From MFD04580-c1 sp963702995 (GTDB taxonomy: Bacteria; Planctomycetota; Phycisphaerae; Tepidisphaerales; Tepidisphaeraceae): a DNA stretch of 64,000 bases. Under the pieces are notes generated by a model. That model was given only the letters and a program-made list of their open reading frames with translations. It was not told where the DNA came from and did not search any database. Every line of letters begins with the position of its first letter. The first letter of the stretch is position 1. Location of the stretch: contig OY969783.1 in assembly GCA_963702995.1 (NCBI GenBank), positions 2,790,001-2,854,000 on the forward strand, read 5' to 3'. A program made the translations under genes and the position numbers. Shown piece after piece: positions 49,223 to 60,201 of this stretch.

Positions 49223-49287
49223 CTGGGAACGCCGACGTCCTCGTCGGCGGGACGCGAAGGGCCGACGAGGATGTCGGGCGTTCCCAG
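49223..49287. repeat. 26-bp imperfect palindrome near the NUDIX gene
   Basis: Left arm 49223-49248 (CTGGGAACGCCGACGTCCTC...), right arm 49261-49287 reversed complementary with one mismatch and one extra G. The loop is about 12 bases. It lies just upstream of the NUDIX gene, downstream of the Ala/Pro/Lys-rich gene, so it may terminate the latter; a REP-like mobile hairpin is an alternative. Confidence 0.6.
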
Positions 49288-49325
49288 GCAGTGCCCGTAG
49301 GCCCCCCTACTCCGAGGTCTTCCCG

Positions 49326-49781
49326 ATGCCGCCGACAGTCCCTCCCGCTGGCTCGGTACGTCTCCATCCCGGAGCCTCCGCGGTGATCTTCGACGCCGCC
49401 GGCCGCCTTCTGCTGCAGCTTCGCACGGACAACGGGATTTGGGGGCTGCCCGGCGGGTCGGTCGAAGTCGGCGAGTCGATCGCACAGGCCGTCGTTCGGG
49501 AGGTGCGCGAGGAGACCGGGTACGACGTGGAGCCGATCCGCCTGATCGGCGTCTATTCCGAACCTGCGCTCACGACGGTGCGGTACGCCGATGGCAACGT
49601 CATCCAGTTCGTGAGCAACCTTTTCGAGTGCCGGATCATCGGCGGCGCCACCGCGTTGTGCGCCGAAACCCAGGCGCTGGAATGGCACCACCCGGCCGCC
49701 CTTCCCACGCCTTTCATGCCAAACCATGTGATCCGCGTTCAGGACGCTTTACAGCGGCGGCCGGAAGCGTTCTTTCGGTAG
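49326..49781 (+). CDS. NUDIX hydrolase
   Basis: 151 residues from ATG 49326. The NUDIX box is complete: GGSVEVGESIAQAVVREVRE ETGYD fits G-x5-E-x7-R-E-x2-E-E-x-G. Ahead of it, AVIFDAAGRLLLQLRTDNGI WGLPGG is the typical N-terminal strand. It hydrolyses nucleoside diphosphate derivatives; the substrate is not known. Its 3' end overlaps the nucleotidyltransferase gene on the other strand by about 30 bases. Confidence 0.93.
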   Translation: MPPTVPPAGSVRLHPGASAVIFDAAGRLLLQLRTDNGIWGLPGGSVEVGESIAQAVVREVREETGYDVEPIRLIGVYSEPALTTVRYADGNVIQFVSNLFECRIIGGATALCAETQALEWHHPAALPTPFMPNHVIRVQDALQRRPEAFFR

Positions 49782-50740
49782 TGAAGAGATAGGCGAAACG
49801 GCATCGTCGCCAGGCGGCGGGTTGTCGTCGTCGTCTTCCGAGCCCCAGAATTCGACTTCGTCCACCATGCCGTACTTCTCCGCGATCTTCGGGTCGGACG
49901 TCGTGAGCTGGGCGTAATCATCCTCCGTGCCACCGCCCGAATCGAGGGTCACGCCGTCACAGCGCATCGCCTCCAGCTCGTTGGCGGTCGCCCGTAGGGC
50001 TGCGACCATTTCTCCGAGCGTCGTCGCCTTCGCTGTGAGCCATTTGTTCCGCCAAAGGGTTACAAAACGACGGCGAGCCGACTTCCATAAGTCGATGTAC
50101 TTCTCTCTGACATGCGGGTTGATCCGCTCGGCGAACTCTTTGCCGAGGTTCAGGGCTTTAATCAATTCCAACACATCGGCCAAATCTCTCACCCGACCCG
50201 GGCTCGACAATCCCGATGCGAGCTTCAACTCAATGAGGACTTCCAGGTTGACGTAACGAATTCCGTCAAGCTCGATACCGGCGTCGATTGGGTCAGGGAA
50301 GGATACGGGCTTTGGTTTGCCGTCACCGGGATATCCTCCGGTGAGCAGGAATTCAATCTTGACGCCCAGTGCGGCATCTCTAGAGTCTTGCTGTTCTTGA
50401 AAGCTCGAACGTAGCCCAGGCCCACCAATTCCGCGTGAATTCGCTTTAGCCCTTCATTCGTTACCAGAAGATCGACGTCTTCCGTGTATCGGCGGTAGCC
50501 ATGCTGGAGCAGCGCCATGCCTCCGACGACGGCGTAGTCAACGCCGATTTCCCGAAGTCGAGCCGTGATGTTTCGAAAGGCCTCCTGGACCTTCCCTTGA
50601 CCTTCAAAAAACAGGCTGCCTTCGCTCAACGCCAGCCTCGGATCGCGCGCCATGGCCGCTTCGTAGGGAACTATTTCGTCAGTGCCGCCATGTTTCGCCG
50701 GTTGCGAAGATGCGGCCGCGGGGACATTTGTGCCGTCCAT
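49749..50740 (-). CDS. Nucleotidyltransferase-fold protein (one frame change)
   Basis: Starts MDGTNVPAAASSQPAKHGGT. The Pol-beta-like fold shows REIGVDYAVVGGMALLQHGY RRYTEDVDLLV, with the DVD metal site. After a base lost near 50380, DAALGVKIEFLLTGGYPGDG continues, then NLEVLIELKLASGLSSPGRV RDLADVLELIKALNLGKEF. The family includes AbiEii-type toxins and MNT enzymes. An acidic tail follows (FWGSEDDDDNPPPGDD). Alone, with no obvious antitoxin gene next to it, it may be a housekeeping or orphan transferase. Confidence 0.8.
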
Positions 50741-50768
50741 CGCAGACCTTTCTCGTCAAGCTACGGCC

Positions 50769-51038
50769 TCAAATCACCTGAAGAATCTCCAGCTCCGTGA
50801 TCGTGCGCGGGTCGAAGTCGATCCGGCGCTCGAAGATGCCGCCCAGGCCGCTCTTGTCGAGCGCGATGATCCAGCCCTCTTCCACGATCAGCTCCTCGAT
50901 CATGCGGCCGTCGGAGAGCGTCGCCTTGCAGACCGCGGTGTACTTTCGCTTGGGGACGCCGCTGGCGACGAGCATCTTCCGCCACTCTTCGGGCAGCACT
51001 TTCGCCAGTCGATTCCGTGATGGCGCCTTTGAATGCAT
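50769..51038 (-). CDS. Small conserved-looking protein of unknown function
   Basis: 89 residues from ATG 51036-51038 (MHSKAPSRNRLAKVLPEEWR). Segments LSDGRMIEELIVEEGWIIAL and FDPRTITELEILQVI have a regular strand/helix pattern, coding-like base use, and no signal peptide or membrane segment. No family recognised. It lies between the dus and nucleotidyltransferase genes on the same strand. Confidence 0.65.
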   Translation of the reverse strand: MHSKAPSRNRLAKVLPEEWRKMLVASGVPKRKYTAVCKATLSDGRMIEELIVEEGWIIALDKSGLGGIFERRIDFDPRTITELEILQVI

Positions 51039-51067
51039 GTGAAAACCCCAACTCCGGCCACTTCTGT

Positions 51068-52135
51068 TCAGCCGCCTTGAATGCCGCAGGATTGCAAGTC
51101 GGCCGCTTCGTTCACTTCGTCGGCGGCGCGGGGGTCGGGCCAGACGCCCGGGCCGTCATCGGCGTACCACCGGTCCAGTACCGCCGTCCACTCCCGCAGG
51201 CTCCGGACGTTGATGAAGTCGGCCTTCACCTTCGCGGCATCCGGATGGAAGCGATTGTACTTGATCCCCATTTTCCGCATCCGCCGCCCGGCGAGCTGTT
51301 CGCCATGGATCTGCATGGCGATGGAAAAATGCTCGGCCAGCGCCTGGCGCTGCTCGAAGATCGTCGGCGGGCGGATCGTCTCAACCGCGCCGGCGAGCAG
51401 AGCGGCCGCCTGGCGAAAGACCCACGGGTTGCCGATCGCGCCGCGCGCGATCCAGACCACATCGACGCCCGTCTCCCGGAGCATGCGGACCGCATCTTCC
51501 GCCGTAAAGACATCGCCGCTGCCGAAGATCGTCCGACCGGGGTATCGGCGTTTGACCTCGGCGAGGAACGACCAGTCGGCGCGCCCCTGGTACTTCTGCT
51601 CAACCGTCCGGGCATGAACTCGAATAGCTGAATAGCCGTTCGCCCACGCGGTGTCGGCGATCTGGTAGAAGCGATCCTCCGCCTCGGGACCGTCGTCGAA
51701 CGCGCGGCGCAGGCTGATCGTGGTCGGCACGCCGGCCGGGACGGCGTCGCGCGCCGCCTTGATGATGTCGATCGCGCGCGGCACGTCCTGCAACATGTGG
51801 CCGCCGCGCGCCTTGTTCTTCACCTTCTTCACCGGGCAGGCGAAGTTCAGGTCAATCACGTCGTACCCGAACCCCGCCAGCACGGCGGCCGATCGGGCCA
51901 TCGCCTCCGGCTCGCTGCCAATGATCTGGCCGGCGACCGGGTGGTCTTCGTCGTTGATATCGATGCTCTTTTTGAGCCCCTGCCCGCCGGAAAGAAGGAT
52001 CACGTCCAATAACGCTTCGGTCACCGCATAGGGGCAGCCGCGCCGGCGCGCGACGAGACGCATCGCGCGGTCGCTGTAACCGGCGAGCCCCGCTTGCGAA
52101 AAAGGAATCGGGAGTTGGATCGGGCCGATCTTCAC
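51068..52135 (-). CDS. dus: tRNA-dihydrouridine synthase
   Basis: 355 residues, GTG start at 52133-52135. FMN-binding TIM barrel: SQAGLAGYSDRAMRLVARRR at the N-terminus, VAGQIIGSEPEAMARSAAVL, then DLNFACPVKKVKNKARGGHM with the catalytic Cys, and VHARTVEQKYQGRADWSFLA. FMN contacts are in IFGSGDVFTAEDAVRML and VVWIARGAIGNPWVFRQAAA. It reduces uridines in the tRNA D-loop. It is a lone Dus paralogue; which position it modifies cannot be told. A perfect 12-bp direct repeat frames a small element just upstream. Confidence 0.94.
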   Translation of the reverse strand: MKIGPIQLPIPFSQAGLAGYSDRAMRLVARRRGCPYAVTEALLDVILLSGGQGLKKSIDINDEDHPVAGQIIGSEPEAMARSAAVLAGFGYDVIDLNFACPVKKVKNKARGGHMLQDVPRAIDIIKAARDAVPAGVPTTISLRRAFDDGPEAEDRFYQIADTAWANGYSAIRVHARTVEQKYQGRADWSFLAEVKRRYPGRTIFGSGDVFTAEDAVRMLRETGVDVVWIARGAIGNPWVFRQAAALLAGAVETIRPPTIFEQRQALAEHFSIAMQIHGEQLAGRRMRKMGIKYNRFHPDAAKVKADFINVRSLREWTAVLDRWYADDGPGVWPDPRAADEVNEAADLQSCGIQGG

Positions 52136-52199
52136 ACCCCGATTCTAGCCGCTGTCTGCTTTGGCCCAAGACGTTCAGAGCCGAATTCGGCACAGCGGG

Positions 52200-52316
52200 T
52201 GTGGCGGTCTTTTGTGGCGACACCTCGTTTTGGAGGGAGGCGATAAAACAGTCGCAGGGCGTGGTGAACCACGCCCTACGTTTTGGCCGGATACCACCAC
52301 AAAAGACGGTCACACC
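52200..52316. mobile_element. 117-bp inverted-repeat element with 12-bp direct repeats
   Basis: Left end TGTGGCGGTCTTTTGTGG, right end CCACAAAAGACGGTCACA, matching in inverse with two mismatches. Both sides carry CGGCACAGCGGG (52188-52199 and 52317-52328). Inside is the palindrome GGCGTGGTGAACCACGCCC. A diverged, longer copy is at about 24203-24351. No coding capacity: a MITE-like element. Confidence 0.7.
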
Positions 52317-52537
52317 CGGCACAGCGGGGAACCAGGGGCGTAACCCCGCGCAATTCAACCGGATAGACGCCAAGCCCGGCCAACATCGCGGCCGAGCGGT
52401 CAAGTGCCAGACTGGATGACCGATACCTCTCATACCGCCGTCCGCGCCAGAGGAACGTCCGTACACGGGCGCAAGCCGTCCGACGCCCGATAAGGCCGCG
52501 GGATTCGCGCCGGGCCGGCGCCTCGTCAGGAGATGCA

Positions 52538-54489
52538 TTGCAGGCGGAGCAGAACAGCATCAAGCCTTTCCCCGTCGCCGATCCCGGGGACGACGCGGCC
52601 CATTCCGACGCCGCGAAAAGCGAAGCCTCGGGGCAACGCGCAAGCGGCCTTTTTCGCAAGACGATGGTGCGGGGGGAATCGTCTGTCGCGTCGATCGGGA
52701 TCGCACTGGCGGCCATTCTTCTCAGTGCGATGGCCGCCTCGGGCGGCTGGGTCATGCGAACCCAGCAAGCGGCGTCGACCGCGGCGCGGGAGACGCAGTT
52801 CACCGCCGTCACCCAACTCATCGGCCGCAGCGCCGAAGCCCTGCTGGCGCAGGGCGACCTGTCGGCCGTCCAGCGCCTGCTGATCGAGACCGGGCCCAAC
52901 TGCGGCCTAGCCGAGTGCAGGGTTCAGCTCCCCGATGGCCAGGTCGTCGCCGCGATCGACTGGAAGCAGGTGACAAGCCCGCGCCTGCCCGACCACTGGC
53001 CCAGCGGCCGCTCGGAGATCGAGTCGCCCGAAGCCCCGGGTGAATACGCGCCGTCAATCACCCTGCCGCTGAACATCGCCGGCCACGGGCCGGCGACACT
53101 GCTCGCCACCGCGGCGCCCCCGCAACCGATCGGGACGTACTGGGAGGCGCAGAGCGGCGTCGGCGTGATTGGCGCGACGGCGATGCTCGCCCTGCTCCTG
53201 GTCTACCGCCGCGCCCGAACACGATTGAAAGCCGTCGGTGCGATCCGCGAAGCGCTGTTGGAGCTGGCGACATCCACGGGGCCGGCCGATGCGCGGGTTG
53301 GATCGGATGCTACTTTGCTGCTAAGCCCGGGGCTTGGCCCCGAGGCGATGGCCTGGAACGAACTGATCGCCGAGCGTGAACGCGGCCGCAAGCAGTCAAT
53401 CGCCGATCGCGCCCGCGCGGCGCCGGGCGCCGCCGCCAGGGCAAAGGGGACCTGGAGGCCGCCTGTGACGCGATGAGCCAGGGGCTCCTGCTCGTGGACG
53501 AGCGACACAGCATCAAATACGCGAACGGCGCGGCGGCCGCGTTCCTGCACGCCGATCGCAAGCAACTCGCCGGCGCCGATATCGGCAAGTTCCTGCAAGT
53601 CGCGAACGTGGTCGAAGCCGTCCGCGGGGTGGCGAGCGGATCGGTTCGGCGGCGCATTTCAATCGACGTTGAAGGAGCGGAGTCGGGCGGCCAGGGTGGG
53701 AACGGCGTCCTGCGATTCAGCATCCGCCCGGTCCGCCGCGAAGACTCGGCCAGCGCGATGGTCATCATTGAGGACATTACCCAGCAGCGCGCCGCCGAAG
53801 AGGCCCGCCACAACTTCGTCGCCCAGGCCACCCACGAGCTGCGTACGCCGCTGACCAACATCCGCCTCTACGTCGAAACCGCGATCGACGAAGGGGAGAA
53901 CGACCCCGCCACCCGGGCCAAGTGCCTGAACGTCATCAACGGCGAGACGCGCCGGCTCGAGCGGATCGTCGGCGAGATGCTCTCGGTCGCCGAGATCGAG
54001 GCGGGCTCGTTCACAGCGCACTTCGACGACGTACGGCTGGACGCCCTCTTCGCGGAGCTGGTCGAGGATTTCCGGGAGCCGGCGCGGGACAAGAAGATCG
54101 CCCTCAACTTCAAGCTGCCCCCCAAGTTCCCGATCTTCACCGGCGACCGTGACAAGGTGGTCCTCGCCATCCACAACCTGATCGGCAACGCCCTGAAGTA
54201 CACGCCAAGCGGCGGCCAGGTGACCGTGAGCGTCGAAGTGGACGCGACACAGGTCCGTGTCGCCGTCCAGGACACGGGCATCGGGATCAGCGAACAGGAA
54301 CAGGACCGGGTGTTCGAGCGCTTCTACCGCGCGAAGGACCCGCGGGTCGAGCGCATCACCGGCACCGGGCTGGGGCTGACGCTGGCGCGCGAGGTCGCCC
54401 GCCTGCACGGCGGCGACGTCACGGTTGACTCGCAACTGGACAAGGGGAGCACGTTTACCGTCTCGCTGCCGTTGAAGGCGGCGGCTTGA
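52538..54489 (+). CDS. Membrane sensor histidine kinase (one frame change)
   Basis: TTG start at 52538, with CAGGAG six bases ahead. Two membrane segments (about 50-72, VASIGIALAAILLSAMAASG, and about 210-230, SGVGVIGATAMLALLLVYRR) hold a periplasmic sensor. A frame change near 53450 joins this to the second part: PAS-like LLVDERHSIKYANGAAAAFL, HisKA with H-box FVAQATHELRTPLTN, ATPase N-box LIGNALKYTPSG and G-boxes DTGIGISEQEQDRVFERFYR, GTGLGLTLAREVARLHGG. It autophosphorylates the His in HELRTP. It opens the pilus operon; its response regulator is not in the window. Confidence 0.9.
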
Positions 54490-54532
54490 ACGTGTGCCCC
54501 GCACCCATGAAAGCCCCGGAGCGTGAAGCGCG

Positions 54533-54868
54533 ATGAAGATTTACGAACAGCGTCAGGGGGCGGTGCTGGTGCTGAAGCCCGAAGGGGCGCTCGTCGGCGC
54601 GGACGTTTCGACGTTCAAGCAGCGGGTCCTGCAGGCGATGGAGTCGAGCCTCGGCCGCTTTGTGATCGACCTCTCCACCGTGCCGTTCCTCGACAGCGCG
54701 GCCCTGGAGGCGATGGCGGAGTTGACCGAGGAGCTGGGCAAATCGGGCCAGGTGCTGCGCCTGTGCGCGGCGAACAAGACGGTGCGGGAAGTGATGGAAC
54801 TGACCGACCTGACGAGCCTTTTTGACCATTTTGAGGACCCGAACACCGCCGTCCGCAGTTTCCTGTGA
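54533..54868 (+). CDS. STAS-domain anti-sigma-factor antagonist-like protein
   Basis: 111 residues. MKIYEQRQGAVLVLKPEGAL then VIDLSTVPFLDSAALEAMAE, with the phosphorylatable Ser in FLDSAAL, and RLCAANKTVREVMELTDLTS. STAS proteins of this type are switched by kinases or phosphatases and bind partner regulators. The stop overlaps the pilB GTG start (GTGA). The location between a histidine kinase and pilB suggests a role in regulating the pilus. It lacks any extra domain. Confidence 0.9.
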   Translation: MKIYEQRQGAVLVLKPEGALVGADVSTFKQRVLQAMESSLGRFVIDLSTVPFLDSAALEAMAELTEELGKSGQVLRLCAANKTVREVMELTDLTSLFDHFEDPNTAVRSFL

Positions 54869-56722
54869 CGTTGGCCGCGGCGGTTGGAGCGCACGTGATC
54901 GGCCGTCCAAAAAAACTTCGCATTGGCGAGACGCTCGTGCAGGAGGGAGTCCTCTCGCCCGAGCAGCTTTCGCGCGCCCTGGCCGAGCAGCGATCCTCCG
55001 GCCGCATGCTCGGCGAGATGCTTGTCGAACAGGGGGTGATCAGCGGCGCCCATCTCGTCAACCTGCTGGCGCGGACACTCGGGGTGAAGGGATGCCAGCT
55101 CCGCCACGGCCTGATCGACCCGCCGCTGTTCAAGCTGATCGGCGCGGAGGAGGCCGAGCGCCTGCTTGCCATGCCGATGTTCCGGGTTCACGGCACGCTG
55201 ACGGTCGCCATGACCGACCCGCAGAACCTGCCCAAGATCGACCGCCTGCGCCAGTTGACGGGGTGCCGCATCCGCCCCGTCCTGGCGCTCGAGGGGAACA
55301 TCAAGGAGTACATCAAGAAGTATGCGTCGGGCGAGGCGAGCGTGGACGCGTTCCTCTCCACGCTGGCGGACTCGGATGTTGAAGTCGTCGATCGCGAAAG
55401 CGTCGACGAAGGCCCGGCGACCGACCTGGACAAGATGGTCGCCGGAAGCCCGATCATCAACCTGGTGAACGTCGCGCTCCTGACGGCCGTCCGCGATAAG
55501 GCGAGCGACATCCACATCGAGCCGGACAAGAAGGGGACGCGCATCCGCTATCGGATTGACGGCGTCCTTCGCGACCTGATGAAGCCCCCGCCGGGCATGC
55601 ACGCCGCGATCATCAGCCGGGTCAAAGTGATCGGGAAGATGGACATCGCCGAGAAGCGTCTGCCCCAGGAGGGGCGCGTCCACATCGTCGCTGAAGGGCG
55701 CGAGATCGATCTTCGCGTCAGCTCGATGCCCACCCTGCTGGGCGAGAAGCTGGTGCTCCGGATCCTGGATAAGGCGAACCTGCAGCGTGAAGCTCGAGGA
55801 CCTGGGGTTCCGCGCCGAAGCCCTGGCCGCGTTCAAACGCATGCTCGACCAGCCGCACGGCCTGGTGCTGGTCACCGGGCCGACCGGCAGCGGCAAGACG
55901 ACAACGCTCTACTCCGCGCTGGACCTGGTCCGCAGCCCGGAGATGAACATCGTGACCATCGAAGACCCGGTGGAGTACCAGCTTGACCTGGTCAACCAAA
56001 CCCACGTTCACGAGGCCGTCGGGCTGACGTTCGCCAAGGCGCTGCGGAGCATTCTGCGCCAGGACCCCGACGTCATCATGGTCGGCGAAATTCGCGATGA
56101 GGAGACCGCCCGCGTCGCCGTGCAGGCCGCCCTGACGGGCCACCTGGTGCTGGCCACGCTCCATACCAACGACGCGGCCGGGGCTGTCGCCCGGCTCCTC
56201 GACATGAACATCGAGTCGTACCTGCTCTCCAGCGCCCTGAACGGCGTGGTGGCCCAGCGGCTGGCGCGCACCATCTGCCCCGGGTGCGCCACCAAGTACT
56301 ACCCCACCGACCACGAACTGCGCGACGCGGGCCTGTCTGACCGGGTCGGGCGGGCGTTCCGCAAAGGAGCGGGATGCCAGCAATGCCACGACAGCGGCTT
56401 CCTCGGCCGCTTCGGGATTTACGAAGTCATGGAGGTCAACCCGCCGATCCGCCGCATGATCCACGCGGGGACCGCCAGTCACGACCTTCGGGCCGAATTC
56501 CGCCGACAAGGTGGCAAGGCCCTGCGCGAGGAAGGCGTGGCGGCCGCCCTCGACGGCCGCAGCAGTTTGGACGAAGTCCTCCGCGTCACGCACAACGAAG
56601 ATGGCGAGGTCAACGCCCCGCCAAAGCCTCTCGGCGCCATCGCCGCCGCGCCGGCTGAAGGCGCTGCCGCCGCGCCGGGCCCGGCCGGGAGGTGGCATGA
56701 AGCTCGCCTACCAGGCATTTGA
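54865..56722 (+). CDS. pilB: Type IV pilus/type II secretion ATPase PilB (GspE family; one frame change)
   Basis: GTG start at 54865, overlapping the STAS stop. The N-terminal MshEN-type domain (LRIGETLVQEGVLSPEQLSR ALAEQ and a second copy) is a family known to bind c-di-GMP. After a frame change near 55785, the ATPase core shows Walker A GPTGSGKTT, Walker B VIMVGEIRDEETARVAVQAA, and a zinc site (CPGC and CQQC). It powers pilus extension. The 3' end overlaps pilC by about 26 bases. The Ala/Pro-rich tail after DEVLRVTHNE is unusual. Confidence 0.92.
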
Positions 56723-57973
56723 TCTGGCCGGGAAGCCTGTCAACGGGCTGACGGACGCGGCCGGCCCGGACGAGGCCGTCGAGGCGCTCCGGCGTCAGGG
56801 CCTTTTTGTCGCCGAAGTGAGGCCCGCGGATGCTCCCCCGCGTACGGGCGGCCGCCGCGCGAAGCCGGGCCCCGGAGGCCGGTTAAAGAGACGCGCCCGG
56901 GCGCCGGGCCACGGATGGGAAAGGGCCGCCGCCTCAAGAACCTCTCGATGTTCACGCGGCAGCTTTCGGTCCTGGTCTCTTCGGGCACACCGCTGGTCGA
57001 GGCGCTTGGGGCGCTCGAGCGTCAGGCGAAGGACCCCGGCTGGCATGACGTTGTCTGCGCGCTGCGGGCGCGCGTGGAGGAAGGGGCGACGCTCTCCGAC
57101 GCGATGGAGCGGCGGCCGGACATTTTCGACGCCGTCTGCCGCAGCCTGATCGCCGCGGGCGAAGGGGGCGGAAGCTTCGACGAAATGCTCGACCGCCTCG
57201 CGACGCTCACCCGCAAGCAGGTGCAGGTGCGGTCGGCCGTGATCGGGGCGCTGATCTACCCCGCCCTTCTGATCGTCATCGCCGTGGGCGTCCTGATCAC
57301 GATGCTGGTCTTCGTCCTTCCGCAGTTCACCGGGTTGTTCGCCACCCTCGACGTCCCGCTTCCGCCTTCGACCAGGCTCCTGGTCGCCGTCTCCGACGTT
57401 CTGTGCCGGTATTGGTTCGGCCTGCCGGTCGTGGCGATCGGCCTGGGGCTCGGCGGCCGGGCGTGGCTGGCGACGGCGCGAGGGCGACGCTCACTCGACA
57501 CGCTCTTGCTCGCCCTCCCCTTCACGCGGTCGATCGTCCGCAGCTTCTGTACGGCGCGGCTGACGCGTGTGCTGGGGGTGCTGATCAACGGCCGCGTACC
57601 CCTGATGGAGGCCCTGACCCTCTGCCGGGGGACGGTCAACAATTCGCACTTCGTGGAGCTGATCGGCCGCGCGGAACAGGCGGTGATGCGCGGCTCGTCG
57701 GTCAGCGCTACGCTGGCCGAAAGCGACCTGGTCGATCCATCGATCGCCGAAGCCGTTCGAAGCGGCGAACAAAGCGGCCAGATGGGGAGCCTGCTCCTGA
57801 ACATTTCCGATTATCTGGACGAGGAGAACGAGGTCATCGTCAAGTCGCTGACGAGCATCCTCGAGCCGCTGATCCTGATCGTGCTCGGGGTGATCGTCGG
57901 CTTTATCGCCATCAGCATGTTCCTCCCGCTGTTCGACCTGACGGCGATGGCGCAGCAGCAAGGGAGCCGATGA
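56697..57973 (+). CDS. pilC: Type IV pilus inner-membrane platform protein PilC (GspF family; one frame change)
   Basis: Starts MKLAYQAFDLAGKPVNGLTD. After a frame change in a basic linker near 56880-56915, the GspF repeats follow: FTRQLSVLVSSGTPLVEALG, ARVEEGATLSDAMERRPDIF, and LLIVIAVGVLITMLVFVLPQ, the first long membrane segment, later LLVAVSDVLCRYWFGLPVVA and, at the C-terminus, LEPLILIVLGVIVGFIAISM FLPLFDL. Two T2SF domains are complete. It forms the platform through which PilB acts. The stop overlaps the pilM start. Confidence 0.93.
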
Positions 57974-59321
57974 TGTTCCGCTTCCAGACGCTGGGCGGGC
58001 TTGGCCGGCGGTCGCGCCGCAGCCTGATCGGCCTCGATATTGGCGCGCGGCTGATCAAGGCGATTCAGCTCGAGTCGTGCCCCAGCGGGCTTCGAGTCGC
58101 GGCGGCCGCCGTGGTACTACGATCCGCGCTGGGCGAAAGCCAGAGCGACCGAATGATGGCGAATGCCGGCGCTCCGGTCGGCGCCGCTACGGACCGCGCC
58201 GCCGATCCCGCCGACCGAGGGGCCCGCGGCGTTAACCGGCAGCCCCGGGACGTCTCCGACAACCGCATGCCCGCGTCGCCCGACGCCGCGCCAGGGGTGC
58301 TACCGGCCGAAGACCTGGCCGAGCTGGCGAACGTGCTGTATCGATCCGGCTTTGAAGGGCGAAAGCTGGTCATCGCGGCGCCGCCCGAGGGCCTGATCCA
58401 GGCGATCCTCGAGTTGCCGCCGCGGTCCAGCCACGCGCCGCTTGAGCAGATCGCGCGGATGGAACTGGCTCGCTCCCACGGGCGCACCCCCGATTCGTTC
58501 GAGCTGGACTGCCGCGACCTCCCGCCGCCGGCCGCCGGGGGCCGCGCGGAAAGGGGGCGCGCGTCATGGCGGTCGGTTACCCGCGGGCGGCGGCCGGACA
58601 CCTGCTCGACGCCTTTGAGGCCGTGGACCTGTTGGTCGAAGCGATCGATGTCCGCTCCTACGCCCAGGCACGGGCGGCGTCGGCCCTTGCGGCCCTCACG
58701 GCCGGCCATTCAGGCGTGCCGGCTGTCGGGATGAACGGCATGACCGCACTGCTGGACCTGGGCTGGTCGGCGGCCAACCTCTCACTGGTCTACCGCGATG
58801 CCGTCGTCTACAGCCGCGCCCTCAGCGACGGCGGCATGGCCGACCTCCGCGCCGCCCTCGCCCGGCGCCTCAGTCTCGACGATGAAGTAACCGAGTACCT
58901 GCTGACCGAAGTCGGCTTGTCGCAGCGCGCTCCCGGCGAGTTCGAAGCGGAAGCCGTGCATGCCGGCCAGCTTGACCTCCCGGACGACGCCCACAGCGTC
59001 CTGGCCACCCACGTGGACGCCTTTGTCCAGGAACTTCTGACCTCGTTCGCCTATGCGGCCCGCGAGTACCCGGACACCGCGATCACCCGGCTCCTGATCA
59101 TCGGCGGCGGGGCTACTGTCCCCGGCTTGGCGGAGCATCTCTCGGTGCTGCTCGGGATCGACGCGGCGACGTTGACGCCAGCGGACCTTAGCGCATGCCC
59201 GCCTGGGCTGCTTTCGATCTGCCACAGCCCCGCGCTGACGACCGCGCTCGGCCTGGCGATGTTCCCCGCGCGTAACAGGTTCTGGATGACCCGAAGCGTT
59301 GAAGCGATACCGGACACATGA
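57970..59321 (+). CDS. pilM: Type IV pilus assembly protein PilM (actin-like; one frame change)
   Basis: ATG 57970, overlapping the pilC stop. Actin-like ATPase: SLIGLDIGARLIKAIQLESC (phosphate 1 loop), then KLVIAAPPEGLIQAILELPP, LEQIARMELARSHGRTPDSF. A base lost in a G-run near 58555 shifts to the second half: HLLDAFEAVDLLVEAIDVRS, MTALLDLGWSAANLSLVYRD (phosphate 2), and ITRLLIIGGGATVPGLAEHL. PilM, with PilN and PilO, anchors the pilus secretin to the motor. The central linker is longer than in most PilM. The stop overlaps the pilN start. Confidence 0.9.
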
Positions 59322-60201
59322 CCAAGCCCGTGAACCTCATCCCCGCCGCCCGACTGAACGCGCGCCGCTGGCGCGCCGAACGGCGCGCTGCGCGGTCGGG
59401 TGCGCGATCTATGGCACGCTCGTGGTCGGGGCGGCCGCAACGACTCACGGGACGTGGGGCGAGTACGACGCGAGCCTGGCCGATCGGCTGACCCAATCGA
59501 CGGCGGCCGCCGAAAAGACACGCGAGGAGATCGGATCAACTCGGGCGCGGCTGCTCGCCATGCAGGCGACCCTCCGCACCAGCCAGGCGATCGCCGACCC
59601 GCCCGACTGGAGCTTGCTGATGGCGCTGATCGCCAACAAGGCCGGCGCGGAAGTCGTTCTGAAGAGCCTCGTCGCCCAGGCCAAGGCGCCCGAGCCGGCG
59701 GCCCACGCGAAAGAGGCCGATCGCCCGAAGGCGCCCGGCAAGGCCGCTGCCGCGCATGTCGATCATTCGCCCAGCGCCGATCCCGGTTGGGGAGTCGCCT
59801 TGGCCGGCGTCGGAATCAATCAGGCGGCCGTCTCCCGATTCGTCCTGCGGCTCGAGGCGACAGGGCTATTCCGCCAGGTGAAGCTGCTGGAGACTTCACG
59901 CGAAGCTTTCGCCGGCCGCGAGGCCGTGGGCTTTCGTGTGGAATGCGCGCTCGGCGACGGCGCCGCCCCGGCCCCGCGGCCCACCGAAGGTCGCGCGAGT
60001 GCCGTCGTTTCCACCCGTCCCATGAGCGCCGGGTTGGACCGCGGCAACGCGCGCCCTTCCACGCGCCCGGTTGATGGGCGGACAAAGCCGACCGCGATCG
60101 CTCCCGTCGAGCGGGCCACGATTCGGGACGTGATCGCACCCGCGCGGCGCCATACCCCCGACTCTGCGCCTACGGCCGCACTTGATGGGAGCGGAGGATG
60201 A
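59318..60201 (+). CDS. pilN: Type IV pilus assembly protein PilN (one frame change)
   Basis: ATG 59318 overlaps the pilM stop (ATGA). MTKPVNLIPAARLNARRW is the PilN N-terminus that binds PilM. After a break near 59390 comes the membrane anchor CAIYGTLVVGAAATTHGTWG, a coiled coil (LTQSTAAAEKTREEIGSTRA RLLAMQ), then the ferredoxin-like region GVALAGVGINQAAVSRFVLR LEATGLFRQVKLLETSREAF. The last 70 residues are Pro/Ala/Arg-rich, unusual for PilN. The stop overlaps pilO (ATGA). Confidence 0.83.

Noticed and set aside
49749..50740. Nucleotidyltransferase as the toxin of an AbiE-type or MNT/HEPN system
   Set aside because: No AbiEi-like or HEPN partner is next to it. The neighbouring 89-residue protein does not look like an antitoxin.
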